In this document: positions 35,171 to 44,179 of the stretch, in pieces | Layout: each line of letters starts with the position of its first letter | How positions within the stretch are numbered: position 1 is the stretch's first letter | Assembly (NCBI RefSeq): GCF_902502825.2 | Contig: NZ_LR723670.1 | Location: forward strand, 2,852,001 to 2,916,000 | From: Pseudorhizobium flavum | Lineage (GTDB): Bacteria; Pseudomonadota; Alphaproteobacteria; Rhizobiales; Rhizobiaceae | Length of the DNA stretch: 64,000 nucleotides | Direction: 5' to 3' | The notes under the pieces: generated by a model | Told to the model about the DNA's origin: nothing | Seen by the model: only the letters and a program-made list of their open reading frames with translations | Database searches by the model: none | Position numbers and translations under genes: made by a program

Positions 35171-36242
35171 AGCCGAGCACCTCCGTGGATAGTCCGGTCT
35201 GCCGATAGAAGTCGCCGGCCCTTGTGAGCGTATCCGGATCTGCCGGATAGGAGACGACCAGCGATCCGTAAGGCTCGCCGGCGATCTCGTCGATCGCGCC
35301 GGCCAGGATGTTGACGTCAGGCCCGATCTCGGCGACCAGGCGCGCGGTCAGTGGCTGGAAAGCCGTCTCCCCGAAGAAGATCAGCCGTACGAGTGCGCGG
35401 TCTCCCGATGCTGGTATCTGCTTCAGGTCGGGACTGATCCATTCGGGCAGCTTCGCACCGATCGCCGCTGACAGGAGGGAACGGGTGGTCTCGTGCTGCG
35501 GCGCGGTGAACACGTCGAATGTCCGGCCATTTTCCACGATCTTGCCCTTGTCGATGACCGCCACCTGCGACGCGATCGTCTTTACCACCTCCATCTCGTG
35601 GGTGATGAGCAGGACGGTAAGGCCGAGGTCGCGATTGATCGTCTTGAGGAGTTCGAGGATCGACTGCGTCGTCTCAGGGTCGAGCGCCGAGGTTGCCTCG
35701 TCCGAGAGCAGGAGCTTGGGTTCCGTCGCCAGCGCCCGGGCAATGCCGATACGCTGCTTCTGCCCGCCGGAGAGTTCTGCCGGGTAGCGGCCGGATTTGT
35801 CACCGAGGCCGACGAGGTCGAGGAGCGGTGCAACGCGATCGCGGATCGCCTTGCGGTCCATGCCGGCGATCTCGAGCGGCAGCGCCACGTTGTCGAAGGC
35901 CGTACGCGACGAGAGGAGATTGAAGTGCTGGAAGATCATGCCGACCTGTCGGCGCAGGTCACGCAGGCCCGTCTCCGGAAGGCTGCCCACTTCGACGCCG
36001 TCGACGACGACTCGTCCCGACGTCGCCTTCTCCAGACCGTTGACCAGCCGGATGAGCGTCGACTTGCCTGCGCCCGACCGGCCTATGATGCCGGTGATCG
36101 CGCCTCGCGGGACAACCATGCTCACGCCGTCGAGCGCGGTGAATGCGGGCTGGTTCCCCGTGCCGCCGAAGCGCTTGGTGACGTCCTCGAACGTGACCAT
36201 GGGGACGGCGGGCGAAAACTGATGGATATCGACGCGGTTCAT
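35160..36242 (-). CDS. metN: Methionine ABC transporter ATP-binding protein
   Basis: A 360-residue ATPase. Walker A is [12 protein letters not shown] near residue 55, the signature is [15 protein letters not shown], and Walker B is [13 protein letters not shown]. The C-terminal ~90 residues form a NIL domain that senses methionine and inhibits the transporter. An N-terminal extension of about 15 residues precedes [12 protein letters not shown]. It leads the metNIQ operon. I checked the upstream region for a SAM riboswitch and found no convincing one. Confidence 0.95.
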   Translation of the reverse strand: MNRVDIHQFSPAVPMVTFEDVTKRFGGTGNQPAFTALDGVSMVVPRGAITGIIGRSGAGKSTLIRLVNGLEKATSGRVVVDGVEVGSLPETGLRDLRRQVGMIFQHFNLLSSRTAFDNVALPLEIAGMDRKAIRDRVAPLLDLVGLGDKSGRYPAELSGGQKQRIGIARALATEPKLLLSDEATSALDPETTQSILELLKTINRDLGLTVLLITHEMEVVKTIASQVAVIDKGKIVENGRTFDVFTAPQHETTRSLLSAAIGAKLPEWISPDLKQIPASGDRALVRLIFFGETAFQPLTARLVAEIGPDVNILAGAIDEIAGEPYGSLVVSYPADPDTLTRAGDFYRQTGLSTEVLGYGA

Positions 36243-36526
36243 CGGAGGCCTCGCAGCGAGGCTTCACGGGATATGGGCAGGTAGGTCATGAACTTCTCTG
36301 TGGTGAATGCCGCACAAGCGGAAAGACGAACGAGTGCCGGAACGTCAGCTCCGCATACACATTCGCACGGTTTGGCACCGCTCTAGCATCTTTGCATTCA
36401 CCTGATCAAACCCTTGCCCGCCGCGACATAACTGCTCGCCCGGTGTTTATCGCACTGCACTACCGGCCGGGCCGAGGCATGGCTTTCCAGTTATCGCATG
36501 AAAAGGGAAATAACCGTGCCGCAGCC
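36243..36526. other. Intergenic region upstream of metN
   Basis: This 284-base stretch holds the metN promoter and the end of the EAL gene, whose stop lies inside a GCAGCC-TCA-GGCTGC palindrome (36521-36535). No gene or clear riboswitch was seen. Confidence 0.4.
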
Positions 36527-37270
36527 TCAGGCTGCGAGGTCGAGCGTCGGGGGCGAAAACGCTTCGAAGGCGGGGCGACCGAAGAGATAGCCCTGCATCA
36601 GGGCTACACCCAGGTCACGGAGCACCGCCATCTCCGCCGGGGTCTCGATTCCCTCGCACACCGCCGTGACGCCGAGATCTGCAAGCATCGCCAAGGTGTG
36701 CTGCACGACCACACGCTTGGCACGATCGAGATCGATGCCGCGGATCAGGTCCATGTCGAGCTTGACAATATCGGGCTGGAACTTGGCCAGCAAATTGAGC
36801 CCCGAATGACCAGCACCAAAATCGTCGATCGCGGTCCTGAAGCCCATGCCCTTGTAGGTCCGCAGGATGTTGAGAAGATGGTTGGTATCGACCTGCTCGG
36901 CTTCGGTGAACTCGAAGATGATGCGGTTCAGCGGGAAGGACACGCGCGACGCGGTGGCAAGCGTGACGCGTATGCAGGCGCGCGGCTCGTAGACGGCGTT
37001 GGGCATGAAGTTGATGGAGAGGCTGGCATCCCGGTCGCTCCTGAGACGGGAGGCAAGCTCGATAGCCTTCTGGCGGCAGCTCTGGTCGAAGGCGTAGCGA
37101 TTGGCCTCATTGACGGCAGAAAGAACGCTACCGGCACCTTCTCCATTGACCCCTCGGACGAGGGCTTCGTAGGCGAAGACGTTGCCCCTCGATACATCTA
37201 CGATCGGCTGGAACGCCATCGAGAAAGGAAGCTCGAACCCTTCTCCGTCCCTGCAACCCGCACAACTCAT
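36527..37270 (-). CDS. Stand-alone EAL-domain cyclic-di-GMP phosphodiesterase
   Basis: A 247-residue protein made almost only of an EAL domain. All catalytic motifs are present: EAL at 35-37, SINF, FEFTE, IDDFGAG, VKLD, CEGIET and MQGYLFGRP. Cleavage of cyclic-di-GMP is the expected activity. The N-terminus has Cys3 and Cys6 (CAGC), a possible metal or redox site. ATG 37270 is eight bases after GGAGG. No sensor domain or membrane segment is seen, so it is probably cytoplasmic. It follows the beta-glucosidase gene on the same strand, 46 bases away. Confidence 0.92.
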   Translation of the reverse strand: MSCAGCRDGEGFELPFSMAFQPIVDVSRGNVFAYEALVRGVNGEGAGSVLSAVNEANRYAFDQSCRQKAIELASRLRSDRDASLSINFMPNAVYEPRACIRVTLATASRVSFPLNRIIFEFTEAEQVDTNHLLNILRTYKGMGFRTAIDDFGAGHSGLNLLAKFQPDIVKLDMDLIRGIDLDRAKRVVVQHTLAMLADLGVTAVCEGIETPAEMAVLRDLGVALMQGYLFGRPAFEAFSPPTLDLAA

Positions 37271-37316
37271 CACCAAAGCCTCCGTTCGAGAAGGCCGCCA
37301 GTAGAGACGAGGGAGG

Positions 37317-38696
37317 TTAAGATTTCATCCTGTGGTTGCCCTTGGGAAACTCGGATGCAAGCGCGCTATACCACTTGCCGCTCTTCTTGATGGTCCGGAT
37401 CTGCGTATCGTAATTGACATGGACGAGGCCGAAGCGCATCTGATAGCCCTTTGCCCATTCGAAGTTGTCCATCAGGCTCCAGGCGAAGTAACCGCGGAGG
37501 GGAAAGCCGTCACCGATGAGATCCGCGCAGACCGAGAGGTGGTCGGCGTAGTAGTCGAGCCGTGGCTGGTCATCCACCTCTCCATCTGCGCCAACGCCCA
37601 TGTTGTAGGCCGCGCCGTTTTCCGTGATGTACATTTGGGGAAGGTCGTAGCGGCGGTAGAGGTCTTCGACGAGCAGCTTCAGGGCTGGCGCATAGATCTC
37701 CCAGCCTATGTCGGTCTTCTGATCGCTCTTCGGCGGCGCGTCCTTCGTCCAGGGGAAGTCGCCGCTTCGCGCCGCATCATCGGCCACCCGCATCGGGGTG
37801 TAGTAGTTGAGGCCCCACCAATCGAGCTTGCCGCTGATCGTGGCGAGATCACCCTCCTCGATCTTTGGCATGCGGTCCCCCAGCGCTTCGAGAAGCGCCG
37901 GCGGGTATTCTCCCTTGAACACCGGCCCGAAGAAAGCGCCGTTGTGGAAATCGAAGGCGCGCTCGGCGGCAGCCTTGTCCTCGGTGCTTTCGGAACCGGC
38001 AATGACGGAATGCGCGTTGAGAACCAGCCCGACGGGCACGTTCGGGGTGACCTCGCGAATGGCTTCGACGCCAAGGCCGTGGGCGAGGTTGGTGTAGTGC
38101 ATGGCGTGAAGGGCTGCTTCCATGTTGCGCTCGCCCGGCGCGTGTTCGCCGTATAGATGGCTGAGCCAGACGGAGCACCAGGGCTCATTGAACGTCGCGA
38201 CGGCATCCAGCCGGTCGCCGAGCCTAGACATCACGACCTTGGCATAGCGCTGGAAGGCATAGGCCGTGGAGCGGGCCGTCCAGCCTCCATCGCCCATCAA
38301 GGCAAGCGGCAGGTCCCAGTGGTAGAGCGTTGCGAAGGTCTTGATGCCGCGCGCCTTGCAGCCGTCGACCAGCCGGTCGTAGAAATCGAGCCCCTTCTCG
38401 TTCACCCGGCCGACCCCTTCGGGAATGATCCGCGGCCAGGCGATGGAGAAGCGATAGGCTGAGACGCCCATCGCCTTGATCAGGTCGAGATCCTCGTCCA
38501 GCCGATGATAATGGTCGCAGGCGACATCGCCGTTGTGACGGCCATAGACGCGACCGGGCATGTTGGAGAAGGCGTCCCAGATCGAAGGCTTGCGGCCGTC
38601 CTCCTTAGTCGCTCCTTCTATCTGGAAGGAGGCGGTGGCAACACCGAAGATGAAGTCGCCGGGAAAGCGGGCGGCAAGGATCTTGGGATCAGACAT
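37317..38696 (-). CDS. GH1 family beta-glucosidase
   Basis: A 459-residue retaining glycosidase of family GH1 that releases glucose (or related sugars) from beta-linked disaccharides or aryl glycosides. The acid/base Glu171 lies in TFNEPW and the nucleophile Glu359 in YITENGA. GVATASFQIEGA (18-29) is the usual start of the barrel. There is no signal peptide, so it works in the cytoplasm on imported sugar. No transporter is adjacent on this side. A LacI-type palindrome lies about 110 bases upstream. Confidence 0.95.
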   Translation of the reverse strand: MSDPKILAARFPGDFIFGVATASFQIEGATKEDGRKPSIWDAFSNMPGRVYGRHNGDVACDHYHRLDEDLDLIKAMGVSAYRFSIAWPRIIPEGVGRVNEKGLDFYDRLVDGCKARGIKTFATLYHWDLPLALMGDGGWTARSTAYAFQRYAKVVMSRLGDRLDAVATFNEPWCSVWLSHLYGEHAPGERNMEAALHAMHYTNLAHGLGVEAIREVTPNVPVGLVLNAHSVIAGSESTEDKAAAERAFDFHNGAFFGPVFKGEYPPALLEALGDRMPKIEEGDLATISGKLDWWGLNYYTPMRVADDAARSGDFPWTKDAPPKSDQKTDIGWEIYAPALKLLVEDLYRRYDLPQMYITENGAAYNMGVGADGEVDDQPRLDYYADHLSVCADLIGDGFPLRGYFAWSLMDNFEWAKGYQMRFGLVHVNYDTQIRTIKKSGKWYSALASEFPKGNHRMKS

Positions 38697-38964
38697 GTTA
38701 CGGTCCTCTCGTCGCTAGGCCGAGTACTGGATGGATGCGCTTTGGTGTGGGGTGCGGTTTAGACGAAAGATTGGAAGCGGGAAAGATTGCTGAGGAAAAA
38801 ACTGCAACGTTACAGAAGCTAGATATCAGTCCTCCGCGACAGCGCCGGTGGTAGCAAACCGGCCAGATGTTTATGCCACCACGCGTGATCTCTTGCAGAC
38901 ATTGTGGCTATGCGGAGGATATGCAATCCTCCCCCCGAAATGCGTAGTGGAAAGGCGTACCGTA
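38697..38964. other. Divergent intergenic region between beta-glucosidase and HWE kinase genes
   Basis: This 268-base region holds both promoters. The one clear element is the CTGCAACGTTACAG palindrome listed separately. No gene was seen. Confidence 0.4.
38802..38815. promoter_or_regulatory. LacI-type operator candidate upstream of the beta-glucosidase gene
   Basis: CTGCAACGTTACAG is symmetric at 12 of 14 positions around a central CG (CTG-c-AACGTT-a-CAG), the usual form of LacI-family sites. Confidence 0.45.
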
Positions 38965-39957
38965 ATGGCATCACCGGCCGCGTCCGATGATCGAGCAGAA
39001 CCTGCCCGCAACGCCCGTTCAGAATTCGTCCGGGCCATGGCAGAGACTTCACCGGCCATGCTCTGGATGGGCGACGAAGTCGGCAAGTGCGTCTTCCTGA
39101 ACCGTGCGCTGCGCTCGTTCTGGGGAGTGGATCCGGAGAACCTGGCGGAATTCGACTGGAGTTCGACGGTGCATCCGGAGGATGTGGAGAAACTGTCCGG
39201 TCCCTTTGGCCGAGCGATGGCGGACCACACATCGTTCACCGTGGAAGCCCGCTACAAAAGGGCGGACGGCGCCTACCGGACGATGAGGACGCTCGCGAAC
39301 CCGCGGTTTGACGAGAACGGCGCGTTCCTCGGCATGACCGGAGTGAATATCGACGTCACGGACGAACTTGCCGCGGAGGAGCATACACGCCTCCTCATGG
39401 CGGAACTGAACCACCGGACCAAGAACATCCTTGCGGTTGTCCAGGCGATCGCTCGCAGCACGATCTTTCGGGACCCCAGGGACTTTCTGCGGTCCTTCGG
39501 GGAGCGTCTGCAGTCTCTCTCTGCCTGCAACGACCTGCTGCTGCGCACCGACTGGTCGGGCGTGCTGCTGGACGAACTGGTCGCGGCGCAGATGTCTCAC
39601 CTTTCCGGCATCGCCGAGGATCGTATTCTTGCCTCGGGTCCCACCATCCGCATCGGCTCCCGCGAGGCACAGACGCTGAGCATGGCACTGCATGAGCTTT
39701 GCACGAACAGCCTGAAATACGGCGCGCTTTCCGACGACAGGGGTAAGGTGCGGTTGAGCTGGGAGCGGACTGGCGAGGGAGCCTGGCAAATGGAGTGGAG
39801 GGAAGAAGCTTCCACGCCGCCTGCCCCACCGGAGCGGAAGGGATTTGGTCAGACAGTCATCGTCGACATGGTCAAGAGCGGCCTGGAAGCAGAGGTGATG
39901 ATCGACTTCCCACCCGAAGGCTTTGTCTGGCGGATGACGAGCCGGGTCGAAGGATGA
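38965..39957 (+). CDS. PAS-domain sensor histidine kinase, HWE family
   Basis: A 330-residue cytoplasmic kinase. A PAS domain covers about 20-135 (AMLWMGDEVGKCVFLNRALRSFWG). The phospho-accepting His150 lies in AELNHRTKNILAVVQAIARST. HELCTNSLKYGAL and the LSWERT of the HWE ATPase domain follow. No response regulator is adjacent, so its partner is unknown; HWE kinases often feed the general stress response in alphaproteobacteria. ATG 38965 follows AAAGG; a longer reading adds 39 residues from the promoter region. The signal for the PAS domain cannot be inferred. Confidence 0.9.
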   Translation: MASPAASDDRAEPARNARSEFVRAMAETSPAMLWMGDEVGKCVFLNRALRSFWGVDPENLAEFDWSSTVHPEDVEKLSGPFGRAMADHTSFTVEARYKRADGAYRTMRTLANPRFDENGAFLGMTGVNIDVTDELAAEEHTRLLMAELNHRTKNILAVVQAIARSTIFRDPRDFLRSFGERLQSLSACNDLLLRTDWSGVLLDELVAAQMSHLSGIAEDRILASGPTIRIGSREAQTLSMALHELCTNSLKYGALSDDRGKVRLSWERTGEGAWQMEWREEASTPPAPPERKGFGQTVIVDMVKSGLEAEVMIDFPPEGFVWRMTSRVEG

Positions 39958-39963
39958 GCCCGG

Positions 39964-39999
39964 CCGGGCCAGACCCTCGCCACGAGGGAGAGGGCCCGG
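39964..39999. terminator. Long hairpin between convergent genes
   Basis: CCGGGCC-aga-CCCTCG-cca-CGAGGG-agag-GGCCCGG: two stacked perfect stems (39964-39970 with 39993-39999; 39974-39979 with 39983-39988). No T-run, but its place between two stop codons suggests termination for both genes. Confidence 0.5.
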
Positions 40000-40009
40000 T
40001 CTACTGGCC

Positions 40010-41182
40010 TCAGACTTTCACCCAGGCGCCGTTCTTCTTCGACGAAGCCACGCAGGCCTCGACGAAAGCGACGCCCTTCACGCCGTCGTCGACGGTCGGA
40101 TAGACGACGTCCTTGTCCAGCTTCGCGCCCTTCTTGGCTGCATTGATGGCCCGGGCCGCTTCCGTGTAGATTGTTGCGAAGGCTTCCAGATAGCCCTCCG
40201 GATGCCCTGATGGAATTCGAGATACGCGACCGGCCGCACTCCCTGCCCCGGCGCCGTTGCGGGTGATGAGCCGCTTCTGTTCACCGAACGGGGTGAACCA
40301 GAGGTAGTTCGGGTTCTCCTGGCTCCATTCGAGCCCGCCCTTTTCACCGTAGACACGCAGCCTGAGCCCGTTCTCGTTGCCCGGCGCGACCTGGCTGCAC
40401 CAGAGCATGCCCTTGGCACCGCCCTGGAAACGCAGCATGACATGGGCGTTGTCATCCAGCCGCCGGCCCTCGACGAAGCTGTCGAGATCGGCTGCGAGGC
40501 TCTCGAGCGTGAGGCCGGTTACGAAGCAGGCAAGGTTATAGGCATGCGTGCCGATGTCGCCGGTGGAGCCGCCGGCGCCCGACTGGGCGGGGTCGGTGCG
40601 CCAGACCGCCTGCTTGGCACCCGTCTGCTCGACCGCTTCCGTCAGCCAGTCCTGCGGATACTCCACCTGCACGACGCGGAGCGCCCCGAGGTCGCCGTTC
40701 TGTACCATTTCACGCGCCTGCCGCACCATCGGATAGCCGGTGTAGTTGTGCGTCAGGATGAACAGCGCGTCGCTCTCATCCGCCACCTTCTTCAGCTTCT
40801 TTGCGTCTGCCAGGTTCGATGTCAGCGGCTTGTCGCAGATGACATGAATGCCGCGACGCAGGAACTCCTTGGCGGCTTCATAGTGCACATGGTTCGGTGT
40901 CACGATGGACACGGCCTCGATGCCGTTCTTCAGCCGCGCCTCGCGGATCGCCATTTCCTTGTAGGAGCCATAGGTGCGCCCCGGATCGAGCCCGAGGTCG
41001 CGCCCTGACTGCATCGCCTTTTCCGGCGTCGATGAGAGCGCGCCTGCGACCAGATCGAACTGGTCGTCGAGCCTTGCCGCCATGCGGTGAACCGCGCCGA
41101 TGAAGGCGCCTGTACCGCCGCCCACCATGCCGAGCCGGATGCGCGGCTCACGTGCCTGTTCGTCCTTGCCTTCGATCGCCAT
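40010..41182 (-). CDS. Gfo/Idh/MocA-family oxidoreductase
   Basis: A 390-residue NAD(P)-dependent sugar or inositol dehydrogenase-like enzyme. The cofactor site is LGMVGGGTGAFIGAVHR (about 17-33), and the catalytic Lys lies in VICDKPLTSN. GDIGTHAYNL holds the family's Asp and His. ATG 41182 follows GAAGGGAGAAG. The enzyme lies downstream of a sugar isomerase and ribose-type importer on the same strand, but an acetyltransferase gene in the opposite direction separates it from them, so it likely has its own promoter. The substrate is unknown. Confidence 0.9.
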   Translation of the reverse strand: MAIEGKDEQAREPRIRLGMVGGGTGAFIGAVHRMAARLDDQFDLVAGALSSTPEKAMQSGRDLGLDPGRTYGSYKEMAIREARLKNGIEAVSIVTPNHVHYEAAKEFLRRGIHVICDKPLTSNLADAKKLKKVADESDALFILTHNYTGYPMVRQAREMVQNGDLGALRVVQVEYPQDWLTEAVEQTGAKQAVWRTDPAQSGAGGSTGDIGTHAYNLACFVTGLTLESLAADLDSFVEGRRLDDNAHVMLRFQGGAKGMLWCSQVAPGNENGLRLRVYGEKGGLEWSQENPNYLWFTPFGEQKRLITRNGAGAGSAAGRVSRIPSGHPEGYLEAFATIYTEAARAINAAKKGAKLDKDVVYPTVDDGVKGVAFVEACVASSKKNGAWVKV

Positions 41183-41375
41183 CGTCTTCTCCCTTCGCTC
41201 CGCAACCGAAGTTGCTCTTAACATTGCCTTCCCGGCGTATTAGCTTGCGCTCCATCGACAGAAGGATGCTCTGGCAGTGAACACCTAGGCCCCGCCTCCG
41301 ACGGAGGCTTCAACACTAAGCCATTCCAGTTGCGCCGCGAGCGCTTCCGGAACTCTCCTGTTGAAAGGTCCAGTC

Positions 41376-42011
41376 ATGCCATTGCTCAACGCAGATGCAG
41401 CCCATCCCATCACGCTTGCCGACGGAACCGTCGTCAAAGGAACCGTCCATCTCAACCAGGTGATCAACCACCCTCGCATCACCGTCGGTGACTACAGCTA
41501 CTATTCGAGCTTTGACGCACCTGCCGACATAGCGGGCACGATCGCTCCCTATCTCTATCCGTTCAGCCGCGAGGAGCTGGTGATCGGTCCGTTCGTGCAG
41601 CTGGCGCACGGCGTGAAGCTCATCACCAGTTCCGCGAATCATCCGATGCACGGGTTCAGTTGTTACCCCTTCAGGATCTTCAAGTCCGAGACCATGGCCG
41701 ACTACGCCGACCTCCCGGCCAAGAACACGGTGATCGGCCCTGACGTCTGGATCGGTTACGGCAGCCTCGTCATGCCGGGTGTCACAATCGGGGCTGGCAG
41801 CATCGTCGCCGCCGGCTCGGTCGTTACCGGAGAGGTTGCACCCTACAGCATCGTCGGAGGCAACCCCGCGAGAGTTATCCGCCGCCGCTTCCCCGACGAC
41901 GTCATCGAAGAATTTCTCGCGATCGCTTGGTGGGACTGGCCGATCGACCGCATCGAGGCCGCGCTTCCGGCCATCGAGGGCGGCGATCTGGCCGCCCTGA
42001 GAACCGGCTGA
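41376..42011 (+). CDS. CatB/Vat-like hexapeptide O-acetyltransferase
   Basis: A 211-residue trimeric left-handed beta-helix acetyltransferase of the xenobiotic acetyltransferase group. The catalytic His lies in ITSSANHPMHG (about 83-93), and hexapeptide repeats run through NTVIGPDVWIGYGSLVMPGVTIGAGSIVAAGSVVTGEV. ATG 41376 is about eight bases after AAAGG. Relatives acetylate chloramphenicol or streptogramins, but chromosomal members often act on other hydroxyl groups, so resistance should not be assumed. It is the only plus-strand gene inside the sugar cluster and its stop is five bases from that of the isomerase. Confidence 0.85.
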   Translation: MPLLNADAAHPITLADGTVVKGTVHLNQVINHPRITVGDYSYYSSFDAPADIAGTIAPYLYPFSREELVIGPFVQLAHGVKLITSSANHPMHGFSCYPFRIFKSETMADYADLPAKNTVIGPDVWIGYGSLVMPGVTIGAGSIVAAGSVVTGEVAPYSIVGGNPARVIRRRFPDDVIEEFLAIAWWDWPIDRIEAALPAIEGGDLAALRTG

Positions 42012-42016
42012 CGCTG

Positions 42017-43069
42017 TCACAGCCCCAGCATCCGGCGGTTTGCGGCTTCGTCCGTGCCGCCGGCGGCAAAGTCGTCGAACGCCTTCTCCGTTACCCGGAT
42101 GATGTGCGCCTTGACGAACTCCGCACCCTCGCGCGCACCGTCTTCGGAATTCTTCAGCGCGCATTCCCATTCCACGACCGCCCAGCCGTCGAAATCGCTG
42201 GCGGTGAGCTTGGAGAAGACGGCGCCGAAATCCACCTGGCCGTCACCGAGCGAACGGAAGCGGCCGGCACGCTGTACCCAGCCCTGGTAACCGCCATAGA
42301 CACCCTGCCGGCCGGTCGGATTGAACTCGGCATCCTTGACGTGGAACATCTTGATCCGTTCTTTGTAGATGTCGATGTTGTCCAGGTAGTCCAGGCACTG
42401 CAGCACGTAGTGCGACGGGTCATAGAGCATGTTGGCGCGTGGGTGGTTCTTCACCCGCTCGAGGAACATCTCGAAAGTGACGCCGTCATGCAGGTCCTCG
42501 CCTGGATGGATCTCGTAGCAGACATCGACGCCGCAGGAGTCGGCATGGTCGAGGATCGGCGTCCAGCGCCGCGCGAGTTCGTCGAAGGCGGTTTCGATGA
42601 GGCCGGCGGGGCGCTGCGGCCAGGGGTAGATGAAGGGCCAGGCGAGCGCCCCGGAAAAGGTCGCATGCGCCTTGATGCCGAGGTGCTTGGAAGCCGAAAG
42701 AGCCATCTTGACCTGGTTGACGGCCCATTCCTGCCGCGCCTTCGGATTGCCGCGGGCTTCCGGAGCGGCAAAGCCATCGAAGGCCTCGTCATAGGCCGGG
42801 TGGACAGCAACCAGTTGGCCCTGCAGGTGGGTGGAAAGTTCCGTCACCTCGATACCGTTCTGGCGGGCGACGCCGGCGAATTCGTCGCAGTAATCCTTGG
42901 ATTCGGCCGCTTTCTTCAGATCAATGAGCTGGGCGGCCCAGGTCGGCACCTGCACGCCGACATAACCCTTTTCGGCCGCCCACTTGGTGATCGCGTCCCA
43001 GGAGTTGAACGGCGCCTCGTCGCCAGCGAACTGGCCGAGGAAAATGGCCGGTCCCTTGATGGTCTTCAT
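42017..43069 (-). CDS. Sugar phosphate isomerase/epimerase (TIM barrel)
   Basis: A 350-residue AP-endonuclease-2-type barrel protein, the family of xylose isomerase-like and inosose/keto-sugar isomerases. Metal-binding residues are suggested by CYEIHPGEDLHD, YDPSHYVLQ and KMFHVKDAEF, with Glu in VVEWECAL. ATG 43069 is eight bases after AAGGAG. It follows the importer's binding-protein gene, but a strong terminator lies between, so expression may be partly separate. The reaction is not determined by sequence alone. Confidence 0.87.
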   Translation of the reverse strand: MKTIKGPAIFLGQFAGDEAPFNSWDAITKWAAEKGYVGVQVPTWAAQLIDLKKAAESKDYCDEFAGVARQNGIEVTELSTHLQGQLVAVHPAYDEAFDGFAAPEARGNPKARQEWAVNQVKMALSASKHLGIKAHATFSGALAWPFIYPWPQRPAGLIETAFDELARRWTPILDHADSCGVDVCYEIHPGEDLHDGVTFEMFLERVKNHPRANMLYDPSHYVLQCLDYLDNIDIYKERIKMFHVKDAEFNPTGRQGVYGGYQGWVQRAGRFRSLGDGQVDFGAVFSKLTASDFDGWAVVEWECALKNSEDGAREGAEFVKAHIIRVTEKAFDDFAAGGTDEAANRRMLGL

Positions 43070-43111
43070 GAGCTTGCTCCTTTGATGATCTCTCGGTGTG
43101 GCGGACACGAA

Positions 43112-43140
43112 AAAGGCGCGCGCCATGGAAGGCGCGCGCC
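43112..43140 (-). terminator. Intrinsic terminator between the sugar-binding protein and isomerase genes
   Basis: GGCGCGCGCC occurs twice (43115-43124, 43131-43140) around a six-base loop, forming a perfect 10-bp stem. On the minus strand TTTTT follows. It lies ten bases after the binding-protein stop. Confidence 0.85.
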
Positions 43141-43149
43141 GCTGGTTGA

Positions 43150-44115
43150 TCAGAACGGCGAATCCGGGAAGTAGAACTGCTCCGCATTGTCCTTGGTGAC
43201 GAGCGTCGCATCGAGGATGTACTCGCCGTTCACCGGAACCTGGTCGAACAGGCCGTCGGCGGTAAGCTGCATCGCGGTTGCGATCATCGCCGGCGGATAG
43301 AGCACGTCGACCGGCACCATCTTGTCGCCATCCATGACGCGCTTGACCATGTCCTTGGAGCCGGCACCACCGACGACATACTGGATGTCGGTGCGGCCAG
43401 ACTGCTCGATCGCTTCAAGGATACCGACGACCATGTCGTCGTCCTGCGCCCAGACCACGTCGATCTTCGGATACTTGGTCAGGTAGTCCTGCATCACGCG
43501 GAAGGCGTCGTCGCGGTTCCAGTTGCCGTACTGGCGCTCCAGCACCTTCACGTTGGACCCTTCGATGCCCTTGTCGAAGCCGTCCTGGCGCTGCTGGTCG
43601 ATCGGGATCGGCAGGCCGCGGATGACGACAACTTCTGCGTCCGGCGTCGTCTCGGCGATGTAATTGCCGGCGACTTCGCCGAGCGCCGGGTTGTTGCCCG
43701 CGACATAGAGGTCGCGCACCGAGTTGTCGTTATTCGAAGGCGCGCGGTCTACGAGCGCGACAAAGGTGCCGGAATCCTTGACCTGCTGGATGGCGTTGAC
43801 GAGCGGATCCGGATCCGTCGGCAGGATGACCAGCGCGTCAATGCCCTGGACCGCGAGATCCTGCACGGCGTTTGCCTGGCTTGCCGGATCAGGGGAAGTC
43901 TTGACGATGACGTTGAGGCCCGGGTGCTCTTCCATCAAGAGCTTAGCCACGCGCTCGGCATGGTATACGACGCCCGCAGTCCAGCCGTGATCGGCTGCCG
44001 GAATAGACACGCCGATGGTTGCCTTCTTCTCCTCCTGCGCCCAGCCAAGGCTGGGACCCATGGCTACCGAAGCCGCAAGTGCCGCAACCGCGATCCCGAA
44101 AGTTCTTCTACGCAT
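43150..44115 (-). CDS. Ribose-type sugar ABC transporter substrate-binding protein
   Basis: A 321-residue periplasmic sugar-binding protein of the RbsB type (type I fold). A Sec signal covers about residues 1-26, ending in GWAQ. Fold motifs include [38 protein letters not shown] and [23 protein letters not shown] 44115 follows GGGAGAGAG; a much longer reading runs through the permease gene and is false. The bound sugar is unknown; xylose or a related sugar is inferred from the shared operator with the xyl genes. Confidence 0.92.
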   Translation of the reverse strand: MRRRTFGIAVAALAASVAMGPSLGWAQEEKKATIGVSIPAADHGWTAGVVYHAERVAKLLMEEHPGLNVIVKTSPDPASQANAVQDLAVQGIDALVILPTDPDPLVNAIQQVKDSGTFVALVDRAPSNNDNSVRDLYVAGNNPALGEVAGNYIAETTPDAEVVVIRGLPIPIDQQRQDGFDKGIEGSNVKVLERQYGNWNRDDAFRVMQDYLTKYPKIDVVWAQDDDMVVGILEAIEQSGRTDIQYVVGGAGSKDMVKRVMDGDKMVPVDVLYPPAMIATAMQLTADGLFDQVPVNGEYILDATLVTKDNAEQFYFPDSPF

Positions 44116-44146
44116 GTTCTCTCTCCCAAGTTTGGGTCTTTGATTT

Positions 44147-44175
44147 CGGCCGGGCGCGACCCGTGAGCCCGGCCG
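44147..44175. repeat. REP-like hairpin between permease and binding-protein genes
   Basis: CGGCCGGGC (44147-44155) pairs with GCCCGGCCG (44167-44175). No T-run. Such hairpins often stabilise upstream mRNA or limit read-through, changing the ratio of permease to binding protein. Confidence 0.5.
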
Positions 44176-44179
44176 GTTC

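Noticed and set aside
36243..36420. Possible SAM-II riboswitch upstream of metN
   Set aside because: A GCTAGAGCGG stretch recalls the 3' part of SAM-II, but the preceding stem and the conserved GTGATTTG are missing and spacing is too short.
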